Below are positions 34,252 to 43,541 of a stretch of 64,000 nucleotides of DNA, piece after piece. How positions within the stretch are numbered: position 1 is the stretch's first letter; every line of letters begins with the position of its first letter. The notes under the pieces are model-generated. The model searched no databases, had not been told where the DNA came from, and saw nothing but the letters and a program-made list of their open reading frames with translations. Made by a program: the position numbers and the translations under genes. The DNA is from Reichenbachiella sp. (GTDB taxonomy: Bacteria > Bacteroidota > Bacteroidia > Cytophagales > Cyclobacteriaceae): assembly GCF_033344935.1 (NCBI RefSeq), contig NZ_JAWPMM010000001.1:1412001-1476000 (forward strand), given 5' to 3'.

Positions 34252-36447
34252 CTACCCTAAATTTTCAACAAAAGGCTGTTGTCTTACCCGCTTGCCCGTA
34301 GCCGCATAAATCGCATTAGCCAAGGCCGCAGCAACTGGTGGTAGGGATGGTTCGCCCAGTCCCGTTGGGTCAATTCCGTTTTGTACGAAGAATATCTCTA
34401 TCTCCTGAGGAGCTTCCTGGTGACGCATGAGCTTGTACTTGTTGAAGTTGCTCTGATCTGGTTTCCCATCGGTGAAAGTCATCTGACTGTACATGGCATG
34501 ACCAATACCATCGATGATGCCGCCTTCTACCTGGTTTCTTGCTCCTTCAGGATTGACCACAATACCGCAGTCGATGGCACACCATACCTTTTGGATTTTC
34601 GGCAGATTGTTTTCCATTTTGATGTCGACTACTTGTGCGACATAGGAGTTGTGACAGTAATAGGCAGAAACTCCTCTAGATATACCGGGAGTAGCTTGCC
34701 CCCAATTAGATTTTTCTCTGACTAGCTTCAAAACGCCAGCATATCGCTTCGGGTCGTAGTCATTGTTTTCTCCAACCGGATTGGCTATGGCTCGATCGAA
34801 TAATTCCAATCGGAAGTCGATAGGATCTTTGCCTACCTCTTCAGCTACTTCATCTAAAAAGGATTGTTCGGCAAAGGCGATAAAATTCGACATCGGTGCA
34901 CGCCAGGCGCCTACTGAGATATTGGATTTGAGGATTTGATCTTCTGCTAAATAATTGTCAACCGCCCCAGCCGGAAAACGATTATCGAAAACAGGGCTTC
35001 CATCAATCCCGGCACCGCGCACTTTGAATCCAGTAAGCTTATTTTCTTTATCTAAAGCGGCCTCATATTTCACCTGATAGGCAGGGCGATAAGTCCCTTG
35101 GGTCATGTCGTCTTCTCTGGTGTAGACCAGTTTTACTGGAGCATTTACTTTTTGGGAGATCACCGCAGCTTCTACAGCAAAGTTTCCATAGAGCCTTCTT
35201 CCAAAACCACCACCCATTCGGGTCATCATGATCGAGATTTTGTCTTCAGGCAATCCCAGCACACTTACTAAAGTTTTGTGTAGAAACTGAGGCGTTTGGA
35301 TAGGGCCAACGAGCTCTGCTTTATCTGCAGTCACATGAGCAAAGAAATTCATGGGCTCCATAGTATTGTGTGCTAAAAATGGCGCTCCATATTTTTGGCT
35401 TAGTACTTTGCTGGCAGATTTGAAGGCTTGCGCCGGATTGCCGTCTATTCTTTTGTCTTCCCCAGCTTCTACTTGGTCGACCAGGTCTGATAGCTGCTTA
35501 AAGTGATCTGTAGTGTTTTCACCGTCAGATACTTTTTCCCATGCTACTTTGAGCTTCTTTTTCGCTGCCAAAACCTCCCAAGTGGAATTACCCACCACCA
35601 CGGCTAAATCCGGAAAGGCATTCACATCAGACCATTGTTTTTCTGTTCCTTCTGGAAGTGAGTTGATGGCAAAGATGTCTTTGATCCCAGGCATGGATCG
35701 GGCTTCGGTATCGTCAATAGATTGTAATTTCATGCCAAAAGCTGGCGGGTGGACCATCATGGCAATGAGCATCCCTTCTTTTTTGTAGTCCAAACCAAAA
35801 AGAGGTTCTCCTTTGATCAGTTTTGGGCCATCCACATTTTTTGTCGGCTGACCGATAATTTTGAAATCTTTAGGGTCTTTGAGATCCACTTCTTCTGGTA
35901 CAGTGATATTGGCTGCAGCTGAGGCAATTTCACCGTAGCTAATCGTTTGACCTGCTCCATCACTAATGATGCCGTTTTCAGTTTTCAATTCACTGACAGG
36001 CACGTTCCATTTTTTGCTGGCTGCTTCCAAAAGCATTCTTCTGGCCGTTGCTCCAGCCATTCTGAGGCCCTGCCATCCATGTCGGATAGACTGACTGCCT
36101 CCAGCTATTTGGCGTACATATTTTTGACTGTCATATCCCGCTTGCTCTACCACTACATCTTTCCAATCCACATCTAGTTCTTCTGCCACGATCATAGGCA
36201 TCGAAGTTTTCACGTTTTGGCCTATTTCAGGATTGGGTGACATGATGGTAACAATGCCATTGTCTCCTATTTTAAGGAATGCGTTGATGTCAAACCATTC
36301 CTCCGGCATACTTTTGAGTTGGTTGGAGGTTGGGGTGCAAGAGGCCAGCCAACTGAAACCAAGTATCAGTCCGCCACTGGCTGCGGAGGATACTTTTAAG
36401 AAAGAGCGTCTGTTATATTTTGTTTTGATCAGAGTCATGGTATTCAA
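34252..36447 (-). CDS. molybdopterin-binding subunit of an IorB-type aldehyde/xanthine dehydrogenase-family enzyme
   Basis: 731 residues with a Tat signal (NRRSFLK at about 12-18) and a hydrophobic stretch ending SWLASC. It contains two Ald_Xan_dh_C2 regions with MTRMGGGFGRRLYGNFAVEAA, GAWRAPM for cofactor contact, and near the end GLGEPSLPPVAAALANAI with the active-site Glu. The isoquinoline 1-oxidoreductase beta-type layout (no FAD domain) suits a periplasmic oxidase that hands electrons to cytochrome c. Substrate is unknown. It is paired with the [2Fe-2S] subunit 34 bp upstream. Confidence 0.92.
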   Translation of the reverse strand: MNTMTLIKTKYNRRSFLKVSSAASGGLILGFSWLASCTPTSNQLKSMPEEWFDINAFLKIGDNGIVTIMSPNPEIGQNVKTSMPMIVAEELDVDWKDVVVEQAGYDSQKYVRQIAGGSQSIRHGWQGLRMAGATARRMLLEAASKKWNVPVSELKTENGIISDGAGQTISYGEIASAAANITVPEEVDLKDPKDFKIIGQPTKNVDGPKLIKGEPLFGLDYKKEGMLIAMMVHPPAFGMKLQSIDDTEARSMPGIKDIFAINSLPEGTEKQWSDVNAFPDLAVVVGNSTWEVLAAKKKLKVAWEKVSDGENTTDHFKQLSDLVDQVEAGEDKRIDGNPAQAFKSASKVLSQKYGAPFLAHNTMEPMNFFAHVTADKAELVGPIQTPQFLHKTLVSVLGLPEDKISIMMTRMGGGFGRRLYGNFAVEAAVISQKVNAPVKLVYTREDDMTQGTYRPAYQVKYEAALDKENKLTGFKVRGAGIDGSPVFDNRFPAGAVDNYLAEDQILKSNISVGAWRAPMSNFIAFAEQSFLDEVAEEVGKDPIDFRLELFDRAIANPVGENNDYDPKRYAGVLKLVREKSNWGQATPGISRGVSAYYCHNSYVAQVVDIKMENNLPKIQKVWCAIDCGIVVNPEGARNQVEGGIIDGIGHAMYSQMTFTDGKPDQSNFNKYKLMRHQEAPQEIEIFFVQNGIDPTGLGEPSLPPVAAALANAIYAATGKRVRQQPFVENLG

Positions 36448-36480
36448 GGTTTGAATGAAGAAAAGAAGAAATGGAAAGGG

Positions 36481-36939
36481 TTAAACCTCTTTGGAAGCTG
36501 TTTGTATCGCTGCCTTGATCCGTGTGTATGTTCCACATCGACAAATATTGCCATTCATGGCTTGCGCGATATCCTCATCTGAAGGATTTGCATTTCGCTC
36601 CAGAAGCGAGGCTGCAGTCATAATTTGACCTGATTGGCAATAGCCGCATTGGGCTACGTCGTGTTCGATCCATGCTTTTTGTACCGGGTGATCTCCATTT
36701 TCAGAAAGTCCTTCGATCGTGGTGATCGATTTGTCCCCGATACTTGAGATGGGCAATAAGCAGGACCGGGTCGCTGTCCCATCTAAATGCACGGTACATG
36801 CGCCGCATTGTCCAATGCCACAACCGAATTTGGTGCCTACAAGATCGATGTGATCTCTCAATACCCAAAGTAATGGAGTGTCCGGAGACACATCTACTTG
36901 GTGGGTATTGTTGTTAATGTTTAAAGTGAATTGAGCCAT
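36481..36939 (-). CDS. [2Fe-2S] subunit of IorA-type molybdenum hydroxylase
   Basis: About 152 residues from the ATG at 36939; a 12-residue upstream extension is rejected. The N-terminal plant-type ferredoxin cluster is [12 protein letters not shown] (Cys40, 45, 48) plus Cys60. The C-terminal helical cluster has QCGYCQSGQ and GNICRCGTY. It passes electrons from the molybdenum site of the downstream large subunit. Gene order small then large subunit matches iorA-iorB. It carries no Tat signal of its own, so export would be piggy-back on the large subunit. Confidence 0.92.
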   Translation of the reverse strand: MAQFTLNINNNTHQVDVSPDTPLLWVLRDHIDLVGTKFGCGIGQCGACTVHLDGTATRSCLLPISSIGDKSITTIEGLSENGDHPVQKAWIEHDVAQCGYCQSGQIMTAASLLERNANPSDEDIAQAMNGNICRCGTYTRIKAAIQTASKEV

Positions 36940-37134
36940 AGATATAAATTTACTTGAATTGGCGGTGCCATCCAATTACTTTGATGTTATGCTAGCGTTG
37001 TAGTATGCTATAAATTACGAAGAGTATCAATTGTTACTTTTTGCTCTTGATGAATAGCAGTTTGAATCAGATGAAAAGATATTCCAGTACCTATGAACTT
37101 TTTTTTCAATTCAGAATTAAACTATCTTCAGCCT

Positions 37135-38184
37135 ATGACTACTAATAAAAACTATTCCAACCCAGCCCTGACTACGGCTTCGTTTATCATCATTATAGCT
37201 GGTGTGATGTACGCCCAAACATTAATCACACAATTGCTGCTGGCATTTTTTATTGGTATTATCTGTATTCAGCCAATCCGTTGGCTACAGTCAAAGAAGG
37301 TTCCTCAAGGAGCAGCCATAGCCCTTGTGTTGCTTTTTATCACAACTTTATTCTTGTTTTTTGGAGGTTTGATTGGAAAATCATTGTCTTCATTCTCCAA
37401 TGATGCACCAATATATGCCAACAACTTAAGGCAAATAAGAAATTCTTTGTTTGAGGTGCTGAATGCAAGAGGATTTAGTTTAAACTCTGGCATGCTTGCC
37501 AAGCAGTTGGATCCAGGAAAAATAATGGGGCTCACAGCTACTTTTTTAGGGCAACTGGGAGGTTTTATGGGCAATGCATTTACGATCTTTTTTCTCGTCC
37601 TATTTCTTCTGCTGGAAGCGGATGGGGTCGTGATCAAAATCTCAGCGGTTGTCCTGGATAAAGGAAGTACTCAAGGTTATATTGAAAAAATGGTTGGAAG
37701 TATTCGCCACTATTTAAGTATCAAAACCATGACCAGTCTGCTTACAGGATTGCTGATATGGGTGGCTCTTTTGATTGTAGGCGTAGACTATGCCATTCTG
37801 TGGGCATTGATGGCCTTTTTACTGAATTACATTCCAAATATTGGCTCGATTCTAGCCGCCTTGCCTGCCTTATTGTTTTCTCTAGTTCAACTAGGCGTAG
37901 GGGGAGCAGTATGGACCATGATCATATTTTTAGTAGTCAATATAGTGGTAGGAAATGTGGTGGAACCAAAGGTCATGGGAAAGGGTTTAGGCCTTTCAAC
38001 TTTTGTCATATTTTTTGCATTGATCTTTTGGGGGTTTGTTCTAGGAACCATCGGTATGTTTTTGTCCGTTCCTCTGACCATGATTATTAAAATTATTTTA
38101 GACCATAATCCTAAAACCAGGGCAATCGCCATTTTTCTCGGTACCGAGCAGGAAGCCAAGGTCTTGTTGGATGAAAAAAGCTGA
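37135..38184 (+). CDS. AI-2E family transporter / permease
   Basis: About 349 residues from the ATG at 37135; an in-frame ATG at 37093 would add 14 residues. Eight membrane segments with the family pattern: LLAFFIGIICIQPIRWL early, a large periplasmic loop, then LLNYIPNIGSILAALPALLFSLVQLG and VEPKVMGKGLGLSTFVIFFALIFWGFVLG. Members export small molecules or act as Na+/H+ antiporters; the AI-2 role holds only for TqsA. It is monocistronic. Confidence 0.9.
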   Translation: MTTNKNYSNPALTTASFIIIIAGVMYAQTLITQLLLAFFIGIICIQPIRWLQSKKVPQGAAIALVLLFITTLFLFFGGLIGKSLSSFSNDAPIYANNLRQIRNSLFEVLNARGFSLNSGMLAKQLDPGKIMGLTATFLGQLGGFMGNAFTIFFLVLFLLLEADGVVIKISAVVLDKGSTQGYIEKMVGSIRHYLSIKTMTSLLTGLLIWVALLIVGVDYAILWALMAFLLNYIPNIGSILAALPALLFSLVQLGVGGAVWTMIIFLVVNIVVGNVVEPKVMGKGLGLSTFVIFFALIFWGFVLGTIGMFLSVPLTMIIKIILDHNPKTRAIAIFLGTEQEAKVLLDEKS

Positions 38185-38266
38185 AAAAATCAGCGAGACT
38201 ATTTTCATCATCATCGATTGACTAATGGTATTTTCATGTTCAATGATGAACATTAACAACACCAAT

Positions 38267-39061
38267 ATGAATTATTTTGAATTAAATAAAGAAAGCTGGA
38301 ATGAGTTCACTCCTTCCCATGTAGACTCTGATTTTTATGATGTCGAGTCTTTTAAAAATGGAGCCTCGTCACTCAATCATATAGAACTAGAAGGGTTAGG
38401 CCATGTGTCTGGCAAAGATTTGCTGCATCTGCAGTGCCATTTTGGAATGGACACCTTATCACTAGCACGACTTGGGGCCAATGTGACTGGAGTTGACCTT
38501 TCTGATGTAGCGATTCAAGTAGCTAGGGACTTATCTTCCGAACTAAATATTCCTGCCAACTTTATCAATTCCAATGTATATGATTTGGACAAACATTTAG
38601 AAGGAGCATATGACATTATCTATACATCATATGGCGTTCTAAACTGGCTGGAGGATTTAGACCAATGGGCTGAATTAGTTCATCGATTTCTTAAACCCAA
38701 TGGAGTTTTCTTCATCGTTGAGTTTCATCCTTTTATCTATACATTGGATCATCAGGATATGAAAATCAAGGAGTCGTACTTTAAGACTGGACCCATGGAA
38801 TCCATTGCGGATGAATCTTATACTGATGGTTCGAAAACAGAAAAAAAGAATTTAAAATATGTCGAATGGAACCATAGCCTTAGTGAAGTAATCAGTAGTC
38901 TGCGAAATGCCGGATTGCAATTGGAATCATTCAATGAGTATCCATATCAAGTTTACAATTGTTTCGACCATATGGTGGAAATAGAAAAAGGAAAGTGGGT
39001 CTTTGAGAAATATGGAAGTAAAATACCTTACCTATACTCAATAAAAATGATCAAGAACTAA
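38267..39061 (+). CDS. class I SAM-dependent methyltransferase
   Basis: 264 residues from the ATG at 38267; upstream in-frame Met codons lie in the leader. It opens NYFELNKESWNEFTPSH. Motif I is GKDLLHLQCHFGMDTLSLARLGANVTGVDLSD, with HLQCHFG replacing the usual DxGCGxG, as in a known subgroup of methyltransferases. SGVLNWLEDLDQW-type and LKPNGVFFIVEFHPF segments follow. Substrate unknown. A weak hairpin AAGGAA/TTCCTT follows the stop. Confidence 0.85.
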   Translation: MNYFELNKESWNEFTPSHVDSDFYDVESFKNGASSLNHIELEGLGHVSGKDLLHLQCHFGMDTLSLARLGANVTGVDLSDVAIQVARDLSSELNIPANFINSNVYDLDKHLEGAYDIIYTSYGVLNWLEDLDQWAELVHRFLKPNGVFFIVEFHPFIYTLDHQDMKIKESYFKTGPMESIADESYTDGSKTEKKNLKYVEWNHSLSEVISSLRNAGLQLESFNEYPYQVYNCFDHMVEIEKGKWVFEKYGSKIPYLYSIKMIKN

Positions 39062-39204
39062 GGAAAGTTATTGATCAATTCCTTTTGAAATGAGTCGTCT
39101 GGCAAATGGTAATTGTTGGGTCTTTTGAAGCCAATCAATTCTATTATCTTACGGTATCATCCTAATTATTAGTGGATTCATTTGATTCAAGTTCAGATTC
39201 ATAC

Positions 39205-39798
39205 ATGCTACTGACTAAAGAATATCAAGCGTTTATAGATCAAGTTTTCCTCGATTATCATGCCCTCAAGCAGGAAACACTGGATGAACTATACGCTATG
39301 GCCAAGATTAAAACGCTGAGTAAAAATGAATTTTTACTTAGAGTAGGGTCTACTGCCAAGGAAGTCTATATACTTAAGCGCGGAGCAATTATCGCCTATT
39401 TCCTGGATACCGAAGGCAACACCTACAACAAGAACATTTTCCTAGAGGGTAACCTAGTTGGCTCTACAGTTTCTTACCTCACCAACACACCTTCTCGATT
39501 TGCGCTTGAAGCCATCGAAGATTGTGAGATCATCAGTTTCAATTACGTCCGTTATCGTCAGCTGATTAATGAGTCCGTTGACTTCAAAAATTTCTACATT
39601 GCCTATTTAGAAAAGAATTGGGTGATCGAAAAAGAAAAAAGAGAAATCGATATCGTGATGACCGATGCTACGGCTCGATATCAAGAATTGTTGGCGAGCC
39701 ATCCTGGGTTGGACAAAAGAATACCACTGGTACATATCGCCTCACATCTGGGGATCACACCCACCCAGCTGAGTAGAATTCGAAAAAAAATTCAATAA
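39205..39798 (+). CDS. Crp/Fnr-family transcriptional regulator
   Basis: About 197 residues from the ATG at 39205, or 208 from a GTG at 39172. The cNMP-binding jelly roll carries NEFLLRVGSTAKEVYILKRGAIIAYFLDTEG and VGSTVSYLT. A helical linker and a short C-terminal HTH (HIASHLGITPTQLSRIRKKI) follow. The cAMP-contact arginine is not obvious, as in many Bacteroidota Crp/Fnr proteins. It is likely to control the DMT, GNAT and nitroreductase genes immediately downstream. Confidence 0.88.
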   Translation: MLLTKEYQAFIDQVFLDYHALKQETLDELYAMAKIKTLSKNEFLLRVGSTAKEVYILKRGAIIAYFLDTEGNTYNKNIFLEGNLVGSTVSYLTNTPSRFALEAIEDCEIISFNYVRYRQLINESVDFKNFYIAYLEKNWVIEKEKREIDIVMTDATARYQELLASHPGLDKRIPLVHIASHLGITPTQLSRIRKKIQ

Positions 39799-39858
39799 AA
39801 TTTAGCCCACTCAACATATGTAAAGGCAATGCTCGAAGATCCTCTCGATTTTTGTCTT

Positions 39859-40308
39859 ATGAAAATTTTTATTCTTTACTTATTGGCGTTTTCAGGTGGC
39901 GTATCATTAGCCATTCAAGCCGGGTTCAATACACAGCTGAGTGGTATTCTGAAGCAGCCCATATTGGCCGCAATGGTCACTTCGGTGGCGAGTATCGCTT
40001 TTGCCGGGATATTCGTGGTGCTCACGGGCAAAGACACACCGAGTGCTCGCGAAATCCATTCGATCCCTTGGTATCTATGGGGTATCGGTGGACTTTTTAG
40101 TGTGTTAGGTATTTCGCTTTATTTCTACACGATTCCTAAGTTGGGATTGTCAAAAATGATTGCCTTAGGACTTTGCGGACAGCTGGTGTTTTCTATGATA
40201 GCCGGAAAAGTCGGCTGGTTAGGCCTTCCTATCGAGCCCCTGACTACCAAGCGGATGCTTGGTGCATTCGCCATGGTCATTGGTATCATATTAATAAACT
40301 CAAAATAA
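39859..40308 (+). CDS. DMT-family (YdcZ/DUF606) small transporter
   Basis: About 149 residues from the ATG at 39859 (the in-frame ATG at 39829 is less likely). Five membrane helices. SGGVSLAIQAGFNTQLSGIL and PWYLWGIGGLFSVLGISLYFYTIPKLGLS are typical of the DUF606 half-size drug/metabolite transporters. It should act as a dimer in the inner membrane. It is followed without a gap by the acetyltransferase gene. Confidence 0.88.
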   Translation: MKIFILYLLAFSGGVSLAIQAGFNTQLSGILKQPILAAMVTSVASIAFAGIFVVLTGKDTPSAREIHSIPWYLWGIGGLFSVLGISLYFYTIPKLGLSKMIALGLCGQLVFSMIAGKVGWLGLPIEPLTTKRMLGAFAMVIGIILINSK

Positions 40309-40310
40309 TT

Positions 40311-41039
40311 ATGACAAGTACAGCATCTAATATTCACAATCTGGTCTCTCTGTGGAAAGCGGTGACTGCACCCCGCAGCACCTACTTTGAGCAGGAGTCC
40401 TGGGGCTATTGTTATGTTTCTGGTTCGCATTGGCCCAATAAGTTATGGACGGGGGCAGAACTCAGTGAATCTATGCTACAAGAGATGGTAGCCGTGATTC
40501 AAAACAGCAAAGACCCTTTGACCTTCTCTTATTTTGACGACCTCAGTAACAAAAATCTGGATTCGACCCTTCAGGATTATTTCATGCCAGCATCCATTCA
40601 ATATGGCATGTCCCTGGATTTGACTCGATCCTATGAAGAAAATACCGAACTGGAATTTCGACAAGTGGCTAACGAACAGGACGCTGCGATTTGGAGCAAA
40701 AACTTCCAGCAGGCCTTTGGTTATGAAATCAGTCCGGCCATCATTTTTGACAACCTTAGTAAAATTTCATTTATCAATATATACACCGGGCAACAAGCTA
40801 TAGGCACCATGATGCTCTATACCACAGGAGAAGTCCTGGGCATCCATGGATTGGGTGTTGTGCCAGAGGGGAGAGGAAAGGGTGTGGCCCAAGCAGCCAT
40901 GCACCATGCCTTGAACCAAGGCTACCAACAAGGGGCTAAACTAGTCACCCTTCAAGCCTCAGAGATGGCCAAATCAATGTATGAGAAACTAGGGTTCTCT
41001 GCTCAATTTATTATGAGAAATTATAAAATAAAGCAATAA
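40311..41039 (+). CDS. GNAT-family N-acetyltransferase
   Basis: 242 residues from the ATG at 40311, two bases after the DMT stop; a longer frame from 40173 overlaps the transporter gene and is rejected. The C-terminal half carries the acetyl-CoA pyrophosphate loop GLGVVPEGRGKGVAQAAMHHAL and the trailing YEKLGFSAQFIMRNYK. The N-terminal half (TAPRSTYFEQESWGYCYVSG) is a less conserved substrate-binding part. Substrate unknown. Operon with neighbours on both sides. Confidence 0.9.
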   Translation: MTSTASNIHNLVSLWKAVTAPRSTYFEQESWGYCYVSGSHWPNKLWTGAELSESMLQEMVAVIQNSKDPLTFSYFDDLSNKNLDSTLQDYFMPASIQYGMSLDLTRSYEENTELEFRQVANEQDAAIWSKNFQQAFGYEISPAIIFDNLSKISFINIYTGQQAIGTMMLYTTGEVLGIHGLGVVPEGRGKGVAQAAMHHALNQGYQQGAKLVTLQASEMAKSMYEKLGFSAQFIMRNYKIKQ

Positions 41040-41043
41040 CAAC

Positions 41044-41673
41044 ATGGACTTAATTAATCAATTAGAATGGCGATATGCCACCAAAAAATTTGACTCAGAA
41101 AAGAAGGTGAGCCCTGCGGATTTGACTTACTTGAAAAGAGCGATTCAACTATCACCTTCCTCTTATGGATTGCAACTGTATAAGGTGCTTGTCATCGAAG
41201 ACACGGCTATTAGAGAAAAACTGAAACCCGTATCCTGGGGCCAAAATCAAATCACAGATTGCTCTCACTTGTTTGTGTTCTGTATTCCCAAAGAATATGA
41301 CCCTAAGGATGTGGATGAATACATCAAGCTGACCTCCCAAGTGCGTGAAGTAGCGCTAGATCAATTGGAAGGTTACGGTAGTTTCATGAAAACAAAACTA
41401 GGGGAGCAATCTACCGAAGAGCTCGCTACTTGGATGGGACACCAACCATACTTGGCCTTGAGCAATTTAATGATAGCTGGTGCTTCTTTGGGGATTGATG
41501 TTTGTCCGATGGAAGGGTTTGAGTCAGAAGCTTACGATGAAATACTCCAGCTGAAAGAGCAAAATTTAACCGCCTGTGTCATTGGAACTGTAGGCTATCG
41601 TGATCAAGAGGATACTTCCCAAAATCAAGCAAAGGTTCGAAAGCCCATGGATTTGCTTTTTGAAGACTTGTAG
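41044..41673 (+). CDS. nitroreductase-family NAD(P)H:FMN oxidoreductase
   Basis: 209 residues of the NfsB-like type: LEWRYATKKFDSEKKVS, then SPSSYGLQLYKVLVI for FMN binding, AWM-like ATWMGHQPYLALSNLMIAGASLGIDVCPMEGF, and the basic end. It reduces nitroaromatics, quinones or similar using FMN and NAD(P)H as a dimer. It is the last gene of the Crp-DMT-GNAT-nitroreductase cluster, followed by a strong hairpin. Confidence 0.92.
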   Translation: MDLINQLEWRYATKKFDSEKKVSPADLTYLKRAIQLSPSSYGLQLYKVLVIEDTAIREKLKPVSWGQNQITDCSHLFVFCIPKEYDPKDVDEYIKLTSQVREVALDQLEGYGSFMKTKLGEQSTEELATWMGHQPYLALSNLMIAGASLGIDVCPMEGFESEAYDEILQLKEQNLTACVIGTVGYRDQEDTSQNQAKVRKPMDLLFEDL

Positions 41674-41686
41674 TAGGCTAAAAACT

Positions 41687-41715
41687 AGGAACCCCATGGA
41701 AATCATGGGGTTCCT
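41687..41715 (+). terminator. perfect hairpin after the nitroreductase gene
   Basis: AGGAACCCCATG (41687-41698) and CATGGGGTTCCT (41704-41715) form a perfect 12-bp stem with loop GAAAT, starting 13 bases after the stop. There is no T-run on the plus strand, so termination may be partial. Confidence 0.5.
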
Positions 41716-41723
41716 GGCTGTGG

Positions 41724-42080
41724 TCAAAACAATCCCGTCATTGCTTCGAGTGACCTGGGGTACGTACTTTAAAGTAATCTCATCCTATGACGTAAAATAG
41801 AAAGCTGTTATATAATTTTTTCCGTCATTGCGAGCGTAGCGGGACGCGTAGAGAAGCAATCTTATCAAATGATCCCTGAACAAAGATTTGCACCCTACCC
41901 GCTCGTGATGGTTGAGACGCACAGTCCGGATCGCATAGCTGTTTTTTGACCTTTCTAAGCCCTTCTCCTCAGCCTTACCCCTTGCTATTCGCTGTTATTT
42001 TCGATAAACTTGTGATGAGTCTGTCCAGCAGCCAGACTCATCCCGCCGATTGATAGACTCAAGCCTATCGACTGGCCTAA
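41724..42080. repeat. dispersed GTCATTGC-type palindromic repeats and hairpins
   Basis: This gene-free stretch (41674-42192) holds CCGTCATTGCTTCGAGTGACC (about 41730) and CCGTCATTGCGAGCGTAGCG leading to GAGAAGCAATCTTA (41822-41867). The same family recurs near 57370. A perfect hairpin GATGAGTCTG/CAGACTCATC (42014-42042) and GATAG/CTATC (42052-42069) follow. These resemble REP-type repeats common in Bacteroidota. No coding sequence is seen. It leads into the chimeric methyltransferase gene. Confidence 0.6.
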
Positions 42081-42192
42081 CCGCAGCACTTCTGAGAGAA
42101 ATTAAATTAGGCTTTTTAAAAAAGATATATAGTTATCAAAGTAGCAATCTCAGATTGTTATGCGAATTTTGAAAAAAAGTCATTTAGAATAA

Positions 42193-43233
42193 ATGAGATT
42201 AAAAAATAAGGAAGATTTATTGAATGTAATTCATAATAAAGACGCCAGAAATATTTTAGACACAATATCTTCTGAAACTAAGATTACAACTACTATTACG
42301 TCACCTCCTTACTATGATATGAAGGATTATGACTCTGATAATCAAGTTGGATATGGTCAAACTTATGATGACTATTTGAATGACTTACAGTCAATTTTTG
42401 CAGGAGTATATAAAATAACTGAAGAAGATGGCACTTTATGGATAATCATTGACACGTTTAAACGAAATAATCAAGTTGTTCCACTGCCATTCGATCTGTC
42501 TAACAAGTTAAAGGAAGTTGGTTGGCTCCTTCAAGACGTAATTATCTGGAAGAAAGATAAAACAGTTCCGTGGTCTACGAATGGATTTATGCAAAGAAAA
42601 TTTGAGGCAAATCTCTTTTTAGAAATTAATTCTAATCAGAAAAATGTTCCATCTCAAGTTCAACAAGAAATCGAGCTTATGATTAGTCCTTTTTCTACTA
42701 TCGCTATAGGAAAAAGAATAATGTTAGGGTTAAACAAAAGTGGTCCACTTGGAAATTTAATTGAACAGTTTTGGTACGAAAAAGGTAAAATAAAAACTGC
42801 ATCAATCGTTAGTTTTGGATTGAGACCTTTGATAAAGATTGAGGATTTAAAAGCGAAGGATAGTATCTACGCACTTTGGAGTCATCCAGACAAACATAAT
42901 TTAAAGAAAAAGGATAACAAAGAGTTTGAACTCTTGGATGAGTACGTAGAATTCTCTACGGAAAAAGTCAGAGATTTATTAATTGCTCTAAAAACAAATT
43001 TAAGTGTTGAACAATGGAAAACTTATAGCCCAAGTAATCCGAAAGGTTTGTTGTCCGTCACTTTTATTAATGGAATCTTAAATGTACTGAGGTTACTTAT
43101 TCAGAACAATAAAGTTTCGACAACACATTATTATAAATTAAAACTAGCGGACATAGGAAAATTTGATTTCAAACAATTTAAATCAAGTCAATATAGAAAA
43201 ATGGGTGAAACTATATACAATAAGTACTTTTGA
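42193..43233 (+). CDS. chimera: N-terminus of a TSPPY-type DNA methyltransferase joined to a DGQHR-like C-terminus
   Basis: 346 residues. Residues 1 to about 137 read as an amino-methyltransferase of the TSPPY class: TSPPY at 36-40, then EEDGTLWIIIDTFK and GWLLQDVIIWKK. The expected continuation with the SAM-binding FxGxG motif is absent. From about residue 139 the sequence reads LFLEINSNQKNVPSQ, KRIMLGLNKSGPLG, and ends FKSSQYRKMGETIYNKYF, which recalls the back half of DGQHR/DndB-like proteins. The simplest reading is an in-frame deletion that fused two neighbouring defence-island genes, leaving no functional methyltransferase. A genuine new fusion is possible. The gene is very AT-rich and lies between repeat clusters. 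Confidence 0.55.
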   Translation: MRLKNKEDLLNVIHNKDARNILDTISSETKITTTITSPPYYDMKDYDSDNQVGYGQTYDDYLNDLQSIFAGVYKITEEDGTLWIIIDTFKRNNQVVPLPFDLSNKLKEVGWLLQDVIIWKKDKTVPWSTNGFMQRKFEANLFLEINSNQKNVPSQVQQEIELMISPFSTIAIGKRIMLGLNKSGPLGNLIEQFWYEKGKIKTASIVSFGLRPLIKIEDLKAKDSIYALWSHPDKHNLKKKDNKEFELLDEYVEFSTEKVRDLLIALKTNLSVEQWKTYSPSNPKGLLSVTFINGILNVLRLLIQNNKVSTTHYYKLKLADIGKFDFKQFKSSQYRKMGETIYNKYF

Positions 43234-43275
43234 AATAGAACTTTGAAATTTTCATAAGTTTATTTTTCTTCTATA

Positions 43276-43468
43276 ATTCCCGCTCGGTCGCATTTTAAAT
43301 GCGACTGAAGCAAGTAGTTAAGGCTAGCTCCTGAGGTTTGTTGGAGATGATTCACCTAGCGGCGTGAAAAGTTGTCCGACGAATCGAATCATAAAAAAGG
43401 TTTGGTTGACCACCGAAGGTGGTGCTTCCTCTGGAGTATGCGAAAAAAACCATTCGTCTGACAACTCC
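43276..43468. repeat. structured repeat A, copy 1 (right end diverged)
   Basis: Begins ATTCCCG with hairpin GTCGCATTT/AAATGCGAC (43287-43305). It runs through CTCC...GGAG and arms GTTGTCCGACGAAT (43371-43384) and ATTCGTCTGACAAC (43452-43465), which enclose hairpin CACCG/TGGTG (43411-43424). After 43468 the sequence leaves the pattern of copies 2 and 3, so it is truncated. It shares most positions with the copies at 43748 and 47721. Confidence 0.7.
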
Positions 43469-43541
43469 GAACGGACGCCTACAGCGCACACTGCCGACTT
43501 AGGGCTTAATTGCGATCGAGCAGAAGTTGGAGCGCCTAGTT

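Noticed and set aside
40173-40310. N-terminal extension of the GNAT gene
   Set aside because: It overlaps the DMT transporter coding region in another frame; the ATG at 40311 immediately after its stop fits the family start.
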